A stretch of DNA of 64,000 nucleotides from NCBI RefSeq assembly GCF_024178165.1, contig NZ_JAMZIE010000002.1:434001-498000 (forward strand). The letters run 5' to 3'. Made by a program: the position numbers and the translations under genes. Each line of letters opens with the position of its first letter. Within the stretch, counting starts at the first letter, position 1. The notes beneath the pieces were generated by a model. It saw nothing but the letters and a program-made list of their open reading frames with translations, did not search any database and was not told the DNA's origin. This DNA comes from Halohasta salina (lineage in GTDB: Archaea; Halobacteriota; Halobacteria; Halobacteriales; Haloferacaceae). Below are positions 50,125-58,756 of this stretch, in pieces.

Positions 50125-50200
50125 GCTACCGTTCGCTACCTGTCGACCGGACTTAAAGGCTTCTTTCTACACCCACCGATAAAAACGCGGAATTACCCGA

Positions 50201-50434
50201 TCAGGCCGTCTGCTCGTCGGGCTGACGGACCTGCCGCAGACGCTGGAATCCCTGGGTGGCAGCGACGCGCACCCGTCCCGTACGCGTTTCGGGCTCCGTG
50301 GGCTCCTCGACCTCGTAGCCGAGACGGGCCCGCACACGCCGCGTGACCGGAGCCAGCTCCTCGCCCAGCCCGAGTTTGAGGTGCGATGCGGCGCGGCCGA
50401 GGTAGTACCGTGCGTCACTGAAGTGCTTGTTCAT
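50201..50434 (-). CDS. Small conserved haloarchaeal protein behind iron-box-like sites
   Basis: A 77-residue protein starting MNKHFSDARYYLGRAASHLK, amphipathic helical, with a basic middle and polar tail. No enzymatic motif. I do not recognise a function. Two TTTAGG-N4-CCTAAA palindromes lie upstream (first one 47 bases before the ATG), and a TATA-like CTATAT lies between, so the gene is probably repressed by a DtxR/SirR-type metal regulator such as the one at 54597. Confidence 0.6.
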   Translation of the reverse strand: MNKHFSDARYYLGRAASHLKLGLGEELAPVTRRVRARLGYEVEEPTEPETRTGRVRVAATQGFQRLRQVRQPDEQTA

Positions 50435-50480
50435 ATCTGACCTAACGGCAGCAACAGATATAGCTTTTGTGCCGACTGTT

Positions 50481-50496
50481 TTTAGGCCGTCCTAAA
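50481..50496 (-). promoter_or_regulatory. Putative DtxR-family operator (TTTAGGCCGTCCTAAA)
   Basis: Perfect 6-bp inverted repeat with a 4-base spacer, 47 bases upstream of ATG 50434. TTAGG/CCTAA half-sites are typical of DtxR/IdeR-type iron regulator sites. Confidence 0.6.
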
Positions 50497-50514
50497 TCGA
50501 AGCCTTGATTATTC

Positions 50515-50530
50515 TTTAGGCAAACCTAAA
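50515..50530 (-). promoter_or_regulatory. Putative DtxR-family operator (TTTAGGCAAACCTAAA)
   Basis: Second copy, same half-sites and spacer length, centre 34 bases from the first. A tandem pair is more likely to be a real operator than a single site. Confidence 0.55.
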
Positions 50531-50719
50531 AACACGGCTGGCGGGCGTGGCTTCCCGCCGCCGCGTATTGCCTCCGTCGCCGGGTCGACGGCACCGTGGG
50601 CTCGATCGATAACCTGACCCGGATCGGCCGCCGCCACACACTCATCCGTCTGTCCCACCACGGCGGCGGTCGAACCCGCTTCCCGCGACAGTACCGTTCC
50701 AGCAGCGCGGCGTCCAGTC

Positions 50720-51253
50720 TCAGTACGTCGGCGACTCCTCGGGGACGCCGTCGCGGGCGTTGACCAGCCGCGCGAACGTAAACAGGGCGTCCGAAAGCCG
50801 GTTGAGGTACGTCACTGCCTCGGCGTTGATCGGTTCGTTCTGAGCGAGTTCGACCGCGCGGCGCTCGGCCCGCCGTGTGACAGACCGGGCGTGATGCAAC
50901 GCCGCCCCCGCGTCGCCGCCACCCGGCAGAATGAACGACGTGAGGGGTTCGAGTTCCTCGTCGGCGGCATCGATCCACTCCTCCAGTTGGTCGACGTGCT
51001 CCTCGCGGATCCGCGGATCCTCGTCGTCGGGCTCGGGGGTGGCGAACTCCGATTGGATGATATGGAGGTGGTTTTGGACCGACGCCAGCCAGTCGTCGAC
51101 GTCGTCGTAGCCGCTGGGACGGGCGGTCCCGATCAGCGAGTTGGCCTCGTCGACGACGCCGTAGGCCTCGATTCGGGGGTTGGTCTTCGAGACGCGGGAG
51201 AGGTCCCGCAGGTCGGTCTCGCCCGCGTCGCCGCGACCAGTGTAGATCGTCAC
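50720..51253 (-). CDS. PduO-type ATP:cob(I)alamin adenosyltransferase
   Basis: A 177-residue trimeric PduO-type enzyme that makes adenosylcobalamin from cob(I)alamin and ATP. It opens with the ATP-binding TIYTGRGDAGETDL, has IEAYGVVDEANSLIGTAR near residue 35, FILPGGGDAGAALHHARSVT near 115 and the C-terminal INAEAVTYLNRLSDALFTFA. The GTG at 51253 is chosen because TIYTGRGD is the normal N-terminus; an upstream in-frame ATG at 51292 is possible. Confidence 0.9.
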   Translation of the reverse strand: MTIYTGRGDAGETDLRDLSRVSKTNPRIEAYGVVDEANSLIGTARPSGYDDVDDWLASVQNHLHIIQSEFATPEPDDEDPRIREEHVDQLEEWIDAADEELEPLTSFILPGGGDAGAALHHARSVTRRAERRAVELAQNEPINAEAVTYLNRLSDALFTFARLVNARDGVPEESPTY

Positions 51254-51329
51254 TGTCGACCGCCTCCGCCGGTGTATCGGATTGACATACATCCCGTTTC
51301 GGTGGCGATCAGCAAGTAGTTTGGTACCG

Positions 51330-51740
51330 TCACTCGATCGCGTCACCTTCGAAGTCGACGATCGCCGACCGCCACGCCTCGGGCACCGCCACCGGCTCGT
51401 CGGCCGCGTAATCGTAGCGTACCACTACCACGGTCGCAGTCGACACGACGTCGCCGTCGACCCGGAGGTCGTGGTCGAGCGTCAGGCTCGTCGTGCCGAT
51501 GGCCGAGACTCGCGTCTCGACGGCGAGGTCGTCACCGAACTCGATCGGTCGGCGGTAGTCGATCGACAGCGAGGCCACCACCGTCCCGACCGAAGCGAGG
51601 TCGACACCCACCACCTGCTCGAAGTAGGCCATCCGAGCCTCCTCGACGTAGCTCGCGTGGACCGCGGTGTTGACGTGGCCGAACGAATCGAGATCACGGA
51701 ACCGGACCGGAAGCTGCGTCACGAACGGCTGGCTGGGCAT
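51330..51740 (-). CDS. Hotdog-fold acyl-CoA thioesterase
   Basis: A 136-residue thioesterase of the 4-hydroxybenzoyl-CoA thioesterase type. The active-site region VRFRDLDSFGHVNTAVHASY, with the conserved Asp and the helix start HVNTA, is clear at residues ~11-30; SIDYRRPIEFGDDLAVETRV follows. It hydrolyses an acyl-CoA; the substrate is unknown. Confidence 0.85.
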   Translation of the reverse strand: MPSQPFVTQLPVRFRDLDSFGHVNTAVHASYVEEARMAYFEQVVGVDLASVGTVVASLSIDYRRPIEFGDDLAVETRVSAIGTTSLTLDHDLRVDGDVVSTATVVVVRYDYAADEPVAVPEAWRSAIVDFEGDAIE

Positions 51741-51800
51741 ACGGGAGCGCTCGGCGGCCGACCATATCGGGCTGTCGGACGGGGGAGCCCCTCCCGCCGC

Positions 51801-52685
51801 TCAGCCACCCATCGGTACACAGCAGATCGGCACGTCCGCGTGCCGGACGACCGACTCGGTGACGCTCCCGATCAGATAGCGCTCGACGCCGCTGCGGCCG
51901 TGGGTTCCCATGGCGATCAGGTCGATCGCGTGCTCGTCGCTATAGCTCCGGATGACGCGAGCGGCCGGACCGGTGCCGATCGTCGCGGTCACGTCGACCT
52001 CGGTTTCGGCCACCTGCTCGCGGATCGCATCCAGGGCGGCCTCCCCGGTCGATTCGAGGGAGTCGTAGACGCCCGCCAGCTCGCCGCCGGCGAACCGCCC
52101 GGTGTCGACCGAATACAGCGCGTGGAGCCGCCCGTCGTCGGCATCGGCCAGCGTGAGCCCCCAGTCGACTGCGCCGGCTGCCGCCTCGCTGCCGTCGGTT
52201 GGGACGAGCACCTCCCGATACCCGGCTCCGATCTCGTCGGTCGACGCCGGCGGGACCACGAGGATCGGGACGCTCGCCGTCCGGAGGACCTTCTCGGCGA
52301 CACTCCCGAGGACGAGGCGTTCGAGCCCGCTGCGGCCGTGGGTGCCCATAACGATCAGGTCGACCCCGTGGCGCTCGGCGTACTCGGTGATCGACCGGAA
52401 GGGACGACCCCACTCGACGGCGGTGGTGGGTTCGGAATCGAGGTGGGGCTGAGCCAGCTCCGTGACGGTCTCGACCGCGCGCCGCGCTTCGGCTTCGAAC
52501 CGCCCCTCTGGATCGGTCTCGTCGACACCCGACAGCGAGGAGTCGAGTTCGAGGGCGTCGACGACCGACAGTACGTGCAGTTCGGCACCCGCCTCGGCCG
52601 CGACCCCGATTCCGTGCCGGGCTCCCGTCTCGGCCCCGTCGCTACCGTCGGTCGGAACCAGAATCGTGTCGATCGGCTGGTACAT
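51801..52685 (-). CDS. Universal stress protein, tandem UspA domains
   Basis: A 294-residue cytosolic protein of two fused UspA domains, each beginning with a strand such as TILVPTDGSD (residue ~7) and EVLVPTDGSEAA (~155) and each ending in the ATP-binding MGTHGRSGLERLVLGSVAEK / MGTHGRSGVERYLIGSVTES pattern, so both may bind ATP. Role in stress adaptation is inferred from the family. Confidence 0.9.
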   Translation of the reverse strand: MYQPIDTILVPTDGSDGAETGARHGIGVAAEAGAELHVLSVVDALELDSSLSGVDETDPEGRFEAEARRAVETVTELAQPHLDSEPTTAVEWGRPFRSITEYAERHGVDLIVMGTHGRSGLERLVLGSVAEKVLRTASVPILVVPPASTDEIGAGYREVLVPTDGSEAAAGAVDWGLTLADADDGRLHALYSVDTGRFAGGELAGVYDSLESTGEAALDAIREQVAETEVDVTATIGTGPAARVIRSYSDEHAIDLIAMGTHGRSGVERYLIGSVTESVVRHADVPICCVPMGG

Positions 52686-52871
52686 GGTCGACGTTCGGTG
52701 CTGGCACAGTTAGCCGTAACTGTCGACAGACGAAGTGTTCCGTCTCCGATCCAACTCGAGTGATACGACCACGATTGTATATCGCGGGATACGATTTATC
52801 AGTGTGTCGGCGGCCACCGTCGAGCACCGATGAACGGATATCTTAACAGGACGCGGTTCGAACGCCGTGGT

Positions 52872-53042
52872 ATGAGTCTGGAACGTAGCCAGTACTGTCC
52901 CGACTGTGGATCCGAGTCGACGTTCTACCGGGCCGCCAGCACCACCCTCCATCTCGGCGAGAAGGTCAAGTGGCGGTGTCCGGACTGCGAGTACACCTTC
53001 GTCGAGATCGACGGCATCGACACCCTCCCGGCCGAGAGCTGA
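52872..53042 (+). CDS. Small zinc-ribbon protein
   Basis: A 56-residue protein with two CPDC motifs, YCPDCGSES near residue 8 and RCPDCEYTF near residue 37, forming a zinc ribbon. An upstream in-frame ATG (52830) is less likely because the extension is basic. It has a TATA-like TATCTTAAC about 33 bases upstream. Function unknown; small zinc ribbons are frequent in haloarchaea. Confidence 0.75.
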   Translation: MSLERSQYCPDCGSESTFYRAASTTLHLGEKVKWRCPDCEYTFVEIDGIDTLPAES

Positions 53043-53405
53043 CCCCCGCGCTGGCCGCGCTGCCGGCGACAGCCGTGGGTCGACGCGTGGCCGATTCACG
53101 GTCGACTGCTGTCCGGACCGGTACCCCGGTTAGCGGGTCGCCCGGCAGCACGCGAGGCCACTTCGCTACTCCCTGTTTCGGCCTCGGCCGTTGGGCGTGA
53201 TACTTCTGGATCCCAGTGTTACCGCTACTGCCCCGCGTCGGGCGGTTCGTCGACTACGCGTAAATGGGATAACGATATACGAAATAGCATAACTCGCACA
53301 GCGCAGCCATGACTGCTGGCCGCACACGGTGATGGGGACTGAGAGGTCCGCTCCGTCTCAGAGCAGAACCACAACCGTGTTGATAGCGCCGCGGTGAGTG
53401 AGGGT
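53043..53405. other. 363-base intergenic region
   Basis: Between the zinc-ribbon gene and the MFS gene. Contains an AT-richer stretch around 53263-53290 (ATAACGATATACGAAATAGC) that may hold the promoter. No gene recognised. Confidence 0.4.
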
Positions 53406-54584
53406 ATGAGGCGGACGCGCGCGACGCTGTGGGTGATCTTGGCGTCGGCGACGCTGACGGTGATGGCCGGCGCGATCCTCGGGCCAATCGTGCCGGCAAT
53501 CCAGTCGAGCCTCGGCGTCTCCGAATCCAGCGCCGGCCTGATCATCACGACTCACGGGGCGCTGATCGTGCTGGTCAGTCCGCTGGCGGGGGCGCTGGTC
53601 GACCGGATCGGCCCGCGCCGTCCGTTCGTATTCGGCCTGCTACTGTACGGGGTCGGCGGCGGGGCCGGCCTCGGGATCGACTCGTTTTGGCCACTGCTGG
53701 CCTCGCGGGCCGTCCTCGGTGTGGGCGTGGCGTTCGTCTACACCGGGATTACGGTCCTGATCTACCAGCTCTACGAGGGCCAGCGGATGAACCGTGCGCT
53801 GGGCCTGCGGAGCAGCGCCAACAGCGTCGGTGCGGTGATCTGGCCGCTCGTGGGCGGCGCGCTCGGGACGCTCTCGTGGCAGGCCCCCTTTGGCGTCTAC
53901 CTGATCGCCTTACCGCTCGGCCTGCTGGCGATCCTGACGGTTCCCGAGACCGGCGGCCGACAGCCGACCGCCGACGGCGGGACCGACGAGTCGGAGACCG
54001 GAGGGGAGACCGGGCTCGCCGGCGTCGTCACCGTGTTCCGCCGTCGACCGACGCTCGTCGGCGTCTACCTGCTGTATTTCGGGGCGAACGCGCTGCTGTA
54101 CACGATCGTCGTCTTCTATCCGCAACTCCTCGAAGGCGTCGGGATCACCTCCTCGTTTTCGATCAGCCTCTATCTCGCCGCCAACGGGCTAGCCGGTGGC
54201 GTCTCGGCGGCGCTCTACGACCGTCTGATCGCCCGGACGAGTCGGCCCGTCCTCGTTGTTGCGGCGCTCACTCTGTGGACGGTTGCGTTCGCTGGGGTGC
54301 TGCTCGTCGACTCGCCGCTCTCGGCGATCCCCTCGGTGGTCGGCTTCGGCCTCGGACTCGGCCTCGTCTTCCCGTCGGCGTTCGGCTGGATCGAGGCGCT
54401 TGCGCCCGCCGGTCGACAGGGACAGTTCAGCTCCTATCTCGCCTCGGCCGGCTACACGGGACAGTTCGTTTCGCCCGTGTTCTTCGGCCCGCTGGTGCCG
54501 GTCGTCGGCGTCCGTGGCGTCTTCGGGGCGGCCGCAGTCGTGGCGACAGCCGGGCTCGTCGTGGTGGCTGTCCTCGGACGGTGA
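53406..54584 (+). CDS. MFS transporter
   Basis: A 392-residue major facilitator with twelve hydrophobic helices and a polar central loop (~185-205, TGGRQPTADGGTDESETGGE). The loop between helices 2 and 3 reads GALVDRIGPRRPF, the MFS signature. Probably a proton-linked efflux pump; substrate unknown. The ATG at 53406 is preferred to a GTG four codons upstream. Convergent with the DtxR gene. Confidence 0.88.
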   Translation: MRRTRATLWVILASATLTVMAGAILGPIVPAIQSSLGVSESSAGLIITTHGALIVLVSPLAGALVDRIGPRRPFVFGLLLYGVGGGAGLGIDSFWPLLASRAVLGVGVAFVYTGITVLIYQLYEGQRMNRALGLRSSANSVGAVIWPLVGGALGTLSWQAPFGVYLIALPLGLLAILTVPETGGRQPTADGGTDESETGGETGLAGVVTVFRRRPTLVGVYLLYFGANALLYTIVVFYPQLLEGVGITSSFSISLYLAANGLAGGVSAALYDRLIARTSRPVLVVAALTLWTVAFAGVLLVDSPLSAIPSVVGFGLGLGLVFPSAFGWIEALAPAGRQGQFSSYLASAGYTGQFVSPVFFGPLVPVVGVRGVFGAAAVVATAGLVVVAVLGR

Positions 54585-54596
54585 GCGAACGGAAAA

Positions 54597-55049
54597 CTAG
54601 TCGGCCGGCTGTTCGGACTCGGGCTCGGACTCGAATGCTACATCGAGACACCGGCAGGCGTCGAGTTCCGGATCGAAACAGTCGGGACACTCGGGTTTGC
54701 GATCGATGATGGTATCGAGTCGCTCGGCGACGGTACCGTCGATGACGGGTTCGAGTTCGCGGGCCTCCGCACGGAACTCCTCGACACCGAGGACGTTGGC
54801 GAGGAATCGCTCGATGATGCAGTAGGTCTGGAGGGCATCCCGCGCGCGAACGATCCCGTCGTCGGTGAGACTCACGCCCTTGTACTTCTCGTGTTCGGCC
54901 AGTCCGCGGTCTTCGAGTTTGCCGATCATCTCGTTGGCGCTGGCGGGACTCACATCGAGCATGTCGGCCACGCGACCGGTCGCGGCGGGTTCGTTGTCCT
55001 GCTGTTGGATCAGATAGATGGCTTTGAGATACTGGTTGGCCGTGTTCAT
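54597..55049 (-). CDS. DtxR/SirR-family metal-dependent repressor
   Basis: A 150-residue metalloregulator. The N-terminal winged helix (NQYLKAIYLIQQQDNEPAAT, then SPASANEMIGKLEDRGLAEH) is followed by the dimerisation and metal-binding domain (IERFLANVLGVEEFRAEARE) and a C-terminal CPDCFDPELDACRC segment that adds Cys ligands. It would repress target genes with Fe or Mn bound. It overlaps the ferritin-like gene upstream by four bases, so both are made together; the palindromes at 50481 and 50515 are good candidate targets. Confidence 0.9.
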   Translation of the reverse strand: MNTANQYLKAIYLIQQQDNEPAATGRVADMLDVSPASANEMIGKLEDRGLAEHEKYKGVSLTDDGIVRARDALQTYCIIERFLANVLGVEEFRAEARELEPVIDGTVAERLDTIIDRKPECPDCFDPELDACRCLDVAFESEPESEQPAD

Positions 55050-55543
55050 TCGCGTTCCTCCATGATCGTGGTTACTCGCTCGACGCCGTCGCGCTCCTCG
55101 TCTTTCAGCCCCTCCAGCACCTCGACCACGTGCTCGCGGTCGACGCTAAACTCGGCGTCGCTGGCCTCGATCGCTTCGATCAGGTCGTCGTAGAACTTGT
55201 AGGCCGTCTCCTCGTTGCAGAGTTGGTCGTAGAGCACGCCGTCGAAATCCTCGGGTTTGGTCTTGCCGTAGCGGGCCTCGACCAGCGTCTCGATCTCGTC
55301 GAAGGGGACGCTGTCGACGGTCAGTCCTTCGATAAGATCTTCGAGCCGCTTGCGGTGGTCGGCGGACTCGTCGGCGGCATGCGAGAGCAACTCCTCGATC
55401 TCGGCATCGAGGTCACGCTCGTCGGCGGCCAGCGACTGGTAGTGGCGGTGGGCGCGAGCCTCGACGACCTCTTCGAGGACGATCCCGATCTGGAGCAGGC
55501 GGGCCAACTGGCGGTCCGACCCCACCTGCTGACCGAGACTCAC
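55046..55543 (-). CDS. Ferritin-like domain protein
   Basis: A 165-residue four-helix protein of the ferritin/rubrerythrin superfamily: LARLLQIGIVLEEVVEARAH with a Glu-Ala-x3-His di-iron pattern at ~26, then HAADESADHRKRLEDLIEGL at ~53 and EETAYKFYDDLIEAIEASD at ~109. Functions in iron storage or oxidative defence are typical. It is translationally coupled to the DtxR gene, which fits joint control by iron. Confidence 0.8.
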   Translation of the reverse strand: MSLGQQVGSDRQLARLLQIGIVLEEVVEARAHRHYQSLAADERDLDAEIEELLSHAADESADHRKRLEDLIEGLTVDSVPFDEIETLVEARYGKTKPEDFDGVLYDQLCNEETAYKFYDDLIEAIEASDAEFSVDREHVVEVLEGLKDEERDGVERVTTIMEERE

Positions 55544-55632
55544 GGCCGTCCCCCGTTCGATACTGTCGATTCCATACGTTCCTCTCTGTGCGTTGGGAAC
55601 TTACGGTTTTCCCCTCGGCCGTTCACCGGGGG

Positions 55633-57930
55633 TCAGCGACCGAACAGCCGGTCGACCAGCGACCGTTTCTGTGGCCGCTCGGCCAGCAGCACCGAGGAGT
55701 CGACGTCGTTGAGCACGTCGAAGGCCAGCGAGCCACGGACCAGCCGCGAGAGGAGCCCCTCGCGGGTCGCCCCGATGATCACCATCGACCGGTCGGCCGC
55801 GTGGTGGGCGATCGCGCCCTCGACATCCCCGGAGGTGTCGACGATCCGGTTTGCCTCGTCGAGCCCGCGGTCTTCGGCCCACTCTTCGAGGAACGCCTCG
55901 CCGTCTTCTTGTTCGGATTCGTCGTCGGCGACGTACAGCAGCGAGACGTCGGACCCCTCTTCGAGGAGGATCTCGGCAATCTCCGCGGAGAGATCCGAAC
56001 TGTAGCCGCCCGCCGTCGGCACGAGCACGTCCGAGAGATCGAAGCCGCGATCCTTCATTACGAGGAAGTCACACGGAAGATTGCTGGTAAGTTCGTCCAG
56101 TGGGGACTCGACACGACCGGCCGACAGCGCGGAGTCGGCACCGCCCCACCCCATCACCACGAGGTCAGCCGCATCGGTTTCGGCGGCGTCGAAGACCTCC
56201 TCGAAGGAGCGATGCGAAAGGATAGTCTTCGTCTCGACGGGCGCGCCGAACGTCTCGGCGTCCTCGCGGGCGGCCTCGAGGAGTTTCTCCGATTCGGCGT
56301 CGATCCGGTCGACGTGCTCCGAGCCAGCGTACAGCGGCGTCTGATCCGGCACCTGGACGATGTGGGTCGCCACGACGGTGCCGCCCTTTGCCTTCGCAAT
56401 CAGGCTGCCGAGTTCGATCAGGTCCCGCTCGGTTCGGGGGTTCGACAGCGGTACCATCACGCGGTACTCGCCGCCGTCAGGTTTGACCGAGGAGGCCGCC
56501 GACACCGCGGCGTCGGGCATCTCCTCGGACCGCGAGAGGATGTACTCCGAGAGCACGCCCTCGGCAGTCGTCCGCGAGCGTGCGTACAGCAGATACCACG
56601 CGACCGCCAGCGCGACGAAGATCCCACACAGCAGGACGACGAACGGCTCAATAAAGCCGATCAGGGCAAAGGAGAGCACGGCTCCGAGAATCGGCACGAT
56701 CGGGTAGAGCGGCACCGTGAACTCCGGGTCGTACTCCTCGGGGTCGGCCTCCCGCATAACGATCAGCCCGATGTTCAACAGCCCGTAGACGACCAGATGC
56801 AGCACGCTCCCGGCGGTCGCCAGCAGTTCGAGGTTTCCGGCCAGAATGAACAGCACGATCAGCCCGCCGGTGAGCGCGATCGATTTGTACGGCGTGCCGA
56901 ACCGCTCGTGGACCTCGTTGAGCTGCGGCGAGACGATCTTGTCCCGACCCATGGCGAAGTTGATCCGCGACGACGAGAGGATCGAGGCGTTGGCCGACGA
57001 CGCGGTCGCCAGCAGCCCGCCGAACAGCATCGCCAGCGCGCCCAGCGGCCCGATCAGTATCTGGGCGACCTCGACGACCGCCGTATCGTTGCCCGCGACG
57101 ATCTCGTTCGGTACGGCCGCCAGCACTGCGAGCAACACGAGCGCGTAGATGACTGTCACGATGACGACGCTGCCGACGATGGCGATCGGGAGATTACGGC
57201 CGGGATCCTGGATCTCCTCGGCAACCGAGGTGATCTGGACGAAGCCGAGATAGGAGACGAAGATCAGTCCCGTCAGCGGGAGCAGCGGCGCGTAGTCGTT
57301 CGGCGCGAACGGACGAAGCGATTCGATATCGGCGTTCAGTACACCGAACAGCGTGAAAACGGTGAGAATACCAAGCAGCGTGAAGACGATGATGTTCTGG
57401 AGTTTGCCGGTCTCCTTCGCGCCGAAGTAGTTGACCGAGACAAAAAAGACCGCCCCGAGCAGGGCGATGATCTTCGCGCTCGACAGCGGGATCGGGGCGA
57501 GGACGATTCCCGGTATTTCGAGCGCCGCAATAACGAGGTCGCCGAAGGGAGCCGACGAAACGATCTCGGTCAACAGCGGCTTGAACGCGATGACGTACTC
57601 GCCGAAGCCGAACATATAAAAGGCGGAAGCGAACGTGAGCCCAATCCAGTTGCCCCACCCGGCGATAGAGCCGAACATCGGCCCCAGCGAGCGGTTGATG
57701 TAGAAGTACGCGCCGCCGGATTTCGGCATCGCCGTCCCGAGTTCGCTGGCCGACAGCGCGGTGAAGATCGCAATAAACCCGCCGAGGACGAACGCCCCCG
57801 CAGCCAGCGGCCCGGCCTGTTCGACGGCTGTCCCCGGCAGGACGAAGATGCCCGCGCCGATCATCGTCCCGATCCCGATGGTCAGCGCCGAGGTCAGCGT
57901 CAGGTCTTTGGCGAGTTCTTGGTCACTCAT
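55633..57930 (-). CDS. APC-family amino acid permease fused to two UspA domains
   Basis: A 765-residue fusion. Residues ~10-440 are a twelve-helix APC transporter (IGIGTMIGAGIFVLPGTAVE, then GGAYFYINRSLGPMFGSIAG). Residues ~475-765 are two UspA domains, with MVPLSNPRTERDLIELGSLI at the start of the first and VLVPTAGGYSSDLSAEIAEI at the start of the second, the latter ending VIIGATREGLLSRLVRGSLA. The UspA part would sit in the cytoplasm and may sense ATP or stress. The start is ATG 57930; the longer frame upstream is not supported. Confidence 0.9.
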   Translation of the reverse strand: MSDQELAKDLTLTSALTIGIGTMIGAGIFVLPGTAVEQAGPLAAGAFVLGGFIAIFTALSASELGTAMPKSGGAYFYINRSLGPMFGSIAGWGNWIGLTFASAFYMFGFGEYVIAFKPLLTEIVSSAPFGDLVIAALEIPGIVLAPIPLSSAKIIALLGAVFFVSVNYFGAKETGKLQNIIVFTLLGILTVFTLFGVLNADIESLRPFAPNDYAPLLPLTGLIFVSYLGFVQITSVAEEIQDPGRNLPIAIVGSVVIVTVIYALVLLAVLAAVPNEIVAGNDTAVVEVAQILIGPLGALAMLFGGLLATASSANASILSSSRINFAMGRDKIVSPQLNEVHERFGTPYKSIALTGGLIVLFILAGNLELLATAGSVLHLVVYGLLNIGLIVMREADPEEYDPEFTVPLYPIVPILGAVLSFALIGFIEPFVVLLCGIFVALAVAWYLLYARSRTTAEGVLSEYILSRSEEMPDAAVSAASSVKPDGGEYRVMVPLSNPRTERDLIELGSLIAKAKGGTVVATHIVQVPDQTPLYAGSEHVDRIDAESEKLLEAAREDAETFGAPVETKTILSHRSFEEVFDAAETDAADLVVMGWGGADSALSAGRVESPLDELTSNLPCDFLVMKDRGFDLSDVLVPTAGGYSSDLSAEIAEILLEEGSDVSLLYVADDESEQEDGEAFLEEWAEDRGLDEANRIVDTSGDVEGAIAHHAADRSMVIIGATREGLLSRLVRGSLAFDVLNDVDSSVLLAERPQKRSLVDRLFGR

Positions 57931-58299
57931 CTCGACCCTCCAGTGAGCGACAGTCGACGCCTCGCCAGTGGCCCGGACCGGTCGACTGACCGAAGCAGCT
58001 GTGCTCAATCATACCGAGTGGTTCGTCGCCTTCGGTTTAATCGATTCGACTGTCCAACGAGGCGGTGTCGCCTGACGCCCCTGCCGGTCACAGTGTCGAC
58101 TCGGTGTATCATACCGATCACTATCTACGATCTGTACTTAACGTGTTCGACAACTACATTCGGCATACACAGATGCATATTTAAACTGATTTGGTATACA
58201 GCATTTGTAACGGATTGTAGTTCGGATTTAGACATCTGGATCTACGACACGTTCCAGTTGCCACAGAACACTTATACAGGCTGTTCGTGTCGACTGCAT
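57931..58299. other. 369-base divergent intergenic region
   Basis: AT-rich from 58120 to 58290, with promoter-like elements CTTATAC (58271, 29 bases before the UspA ATG) and several TTTAAA-type tracts. No gene seen. Confidence 0.5.
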
Positions 58300-58728
58300 A
58301 TGGATCAGTCAGTCGACACGGAGCTTCTCTCTCATGTTATCGTGCCCGTTGCGACCAAGGAAGACGCACGGATAACCGCCCAACAGCTCGCCCCGTACAG
58401 CCCGAATCACGTGACTGCACTCCACGTCGTCGAAAAAGGCGATGGTGTAGTGGACAAGACGCCTGTCGAGCAGTCCGAGGAGATCGCCGAAGCGGCGTTT
58501 GCGGCGGTCCGCGAGGAGTTCCCCAACGCCGACACGCAGACTGCCTACGCACGGAACGTCGTGAAAGCGATCTTCCAGGCCGCCGACGAGGTCGACGCCA
58601 GCGCGATCGCCTACCGCGCACGCGGCGGCAACCGTCTCGTCCAGTTCCTCTCGGGGGATCGCTCGCTGAAACTCGTCACGCAGGCCGACCGCCCCGTAAT
58701 CGCGCTGCCGAACGTCGACGACGAGTAG
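58300..58728 (+). CDS. Universal stress protein (single UspA-like domain)
   Basis: A 142-residue UspA-like protein opening MDQSVDTELLSHVIVPVATK. It lacks a clear G-x2-G-x9-G ATP-binding signature; the equivalent region reads RARGGNRLVQFLSGDRSLKL, so it may not bind ATP. Divergent from the APC-UspA fusion and in a cluster of stress-linked transporters. It has a TATA-like CTTATAC at leaderless distance. Confidence 0.8.
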   Translation: MDQSVDTELLSHVIVPVATKEDARITAQQLAPYSPNHVTALHVVEKGDGVVDKTPVEQSEEIAEAAFAAVREEFPNADTQTAYARNVVKAIFQAADEVDASAIAYRARGGNRLVQFLSGDRSLKLVTQADRPVIALPNVDDE

Positions 58729-58756
58729 TTACCGCTTACGTTCCGGTACCGACAGG

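Noticed and set aside
51282-52763. 493-residue plus-strand frame
   Set aside because: Antisense to the thioesterase and UspA genes, which have clear motifs.
55588-58299. Long plus-strand frame continuous with the UspA at 58300
   Set aside because: The upstream ~900 codons are antisense to the APC-UspA fusion. Only the last 142 codons, behind a TATA box, are the real gene.
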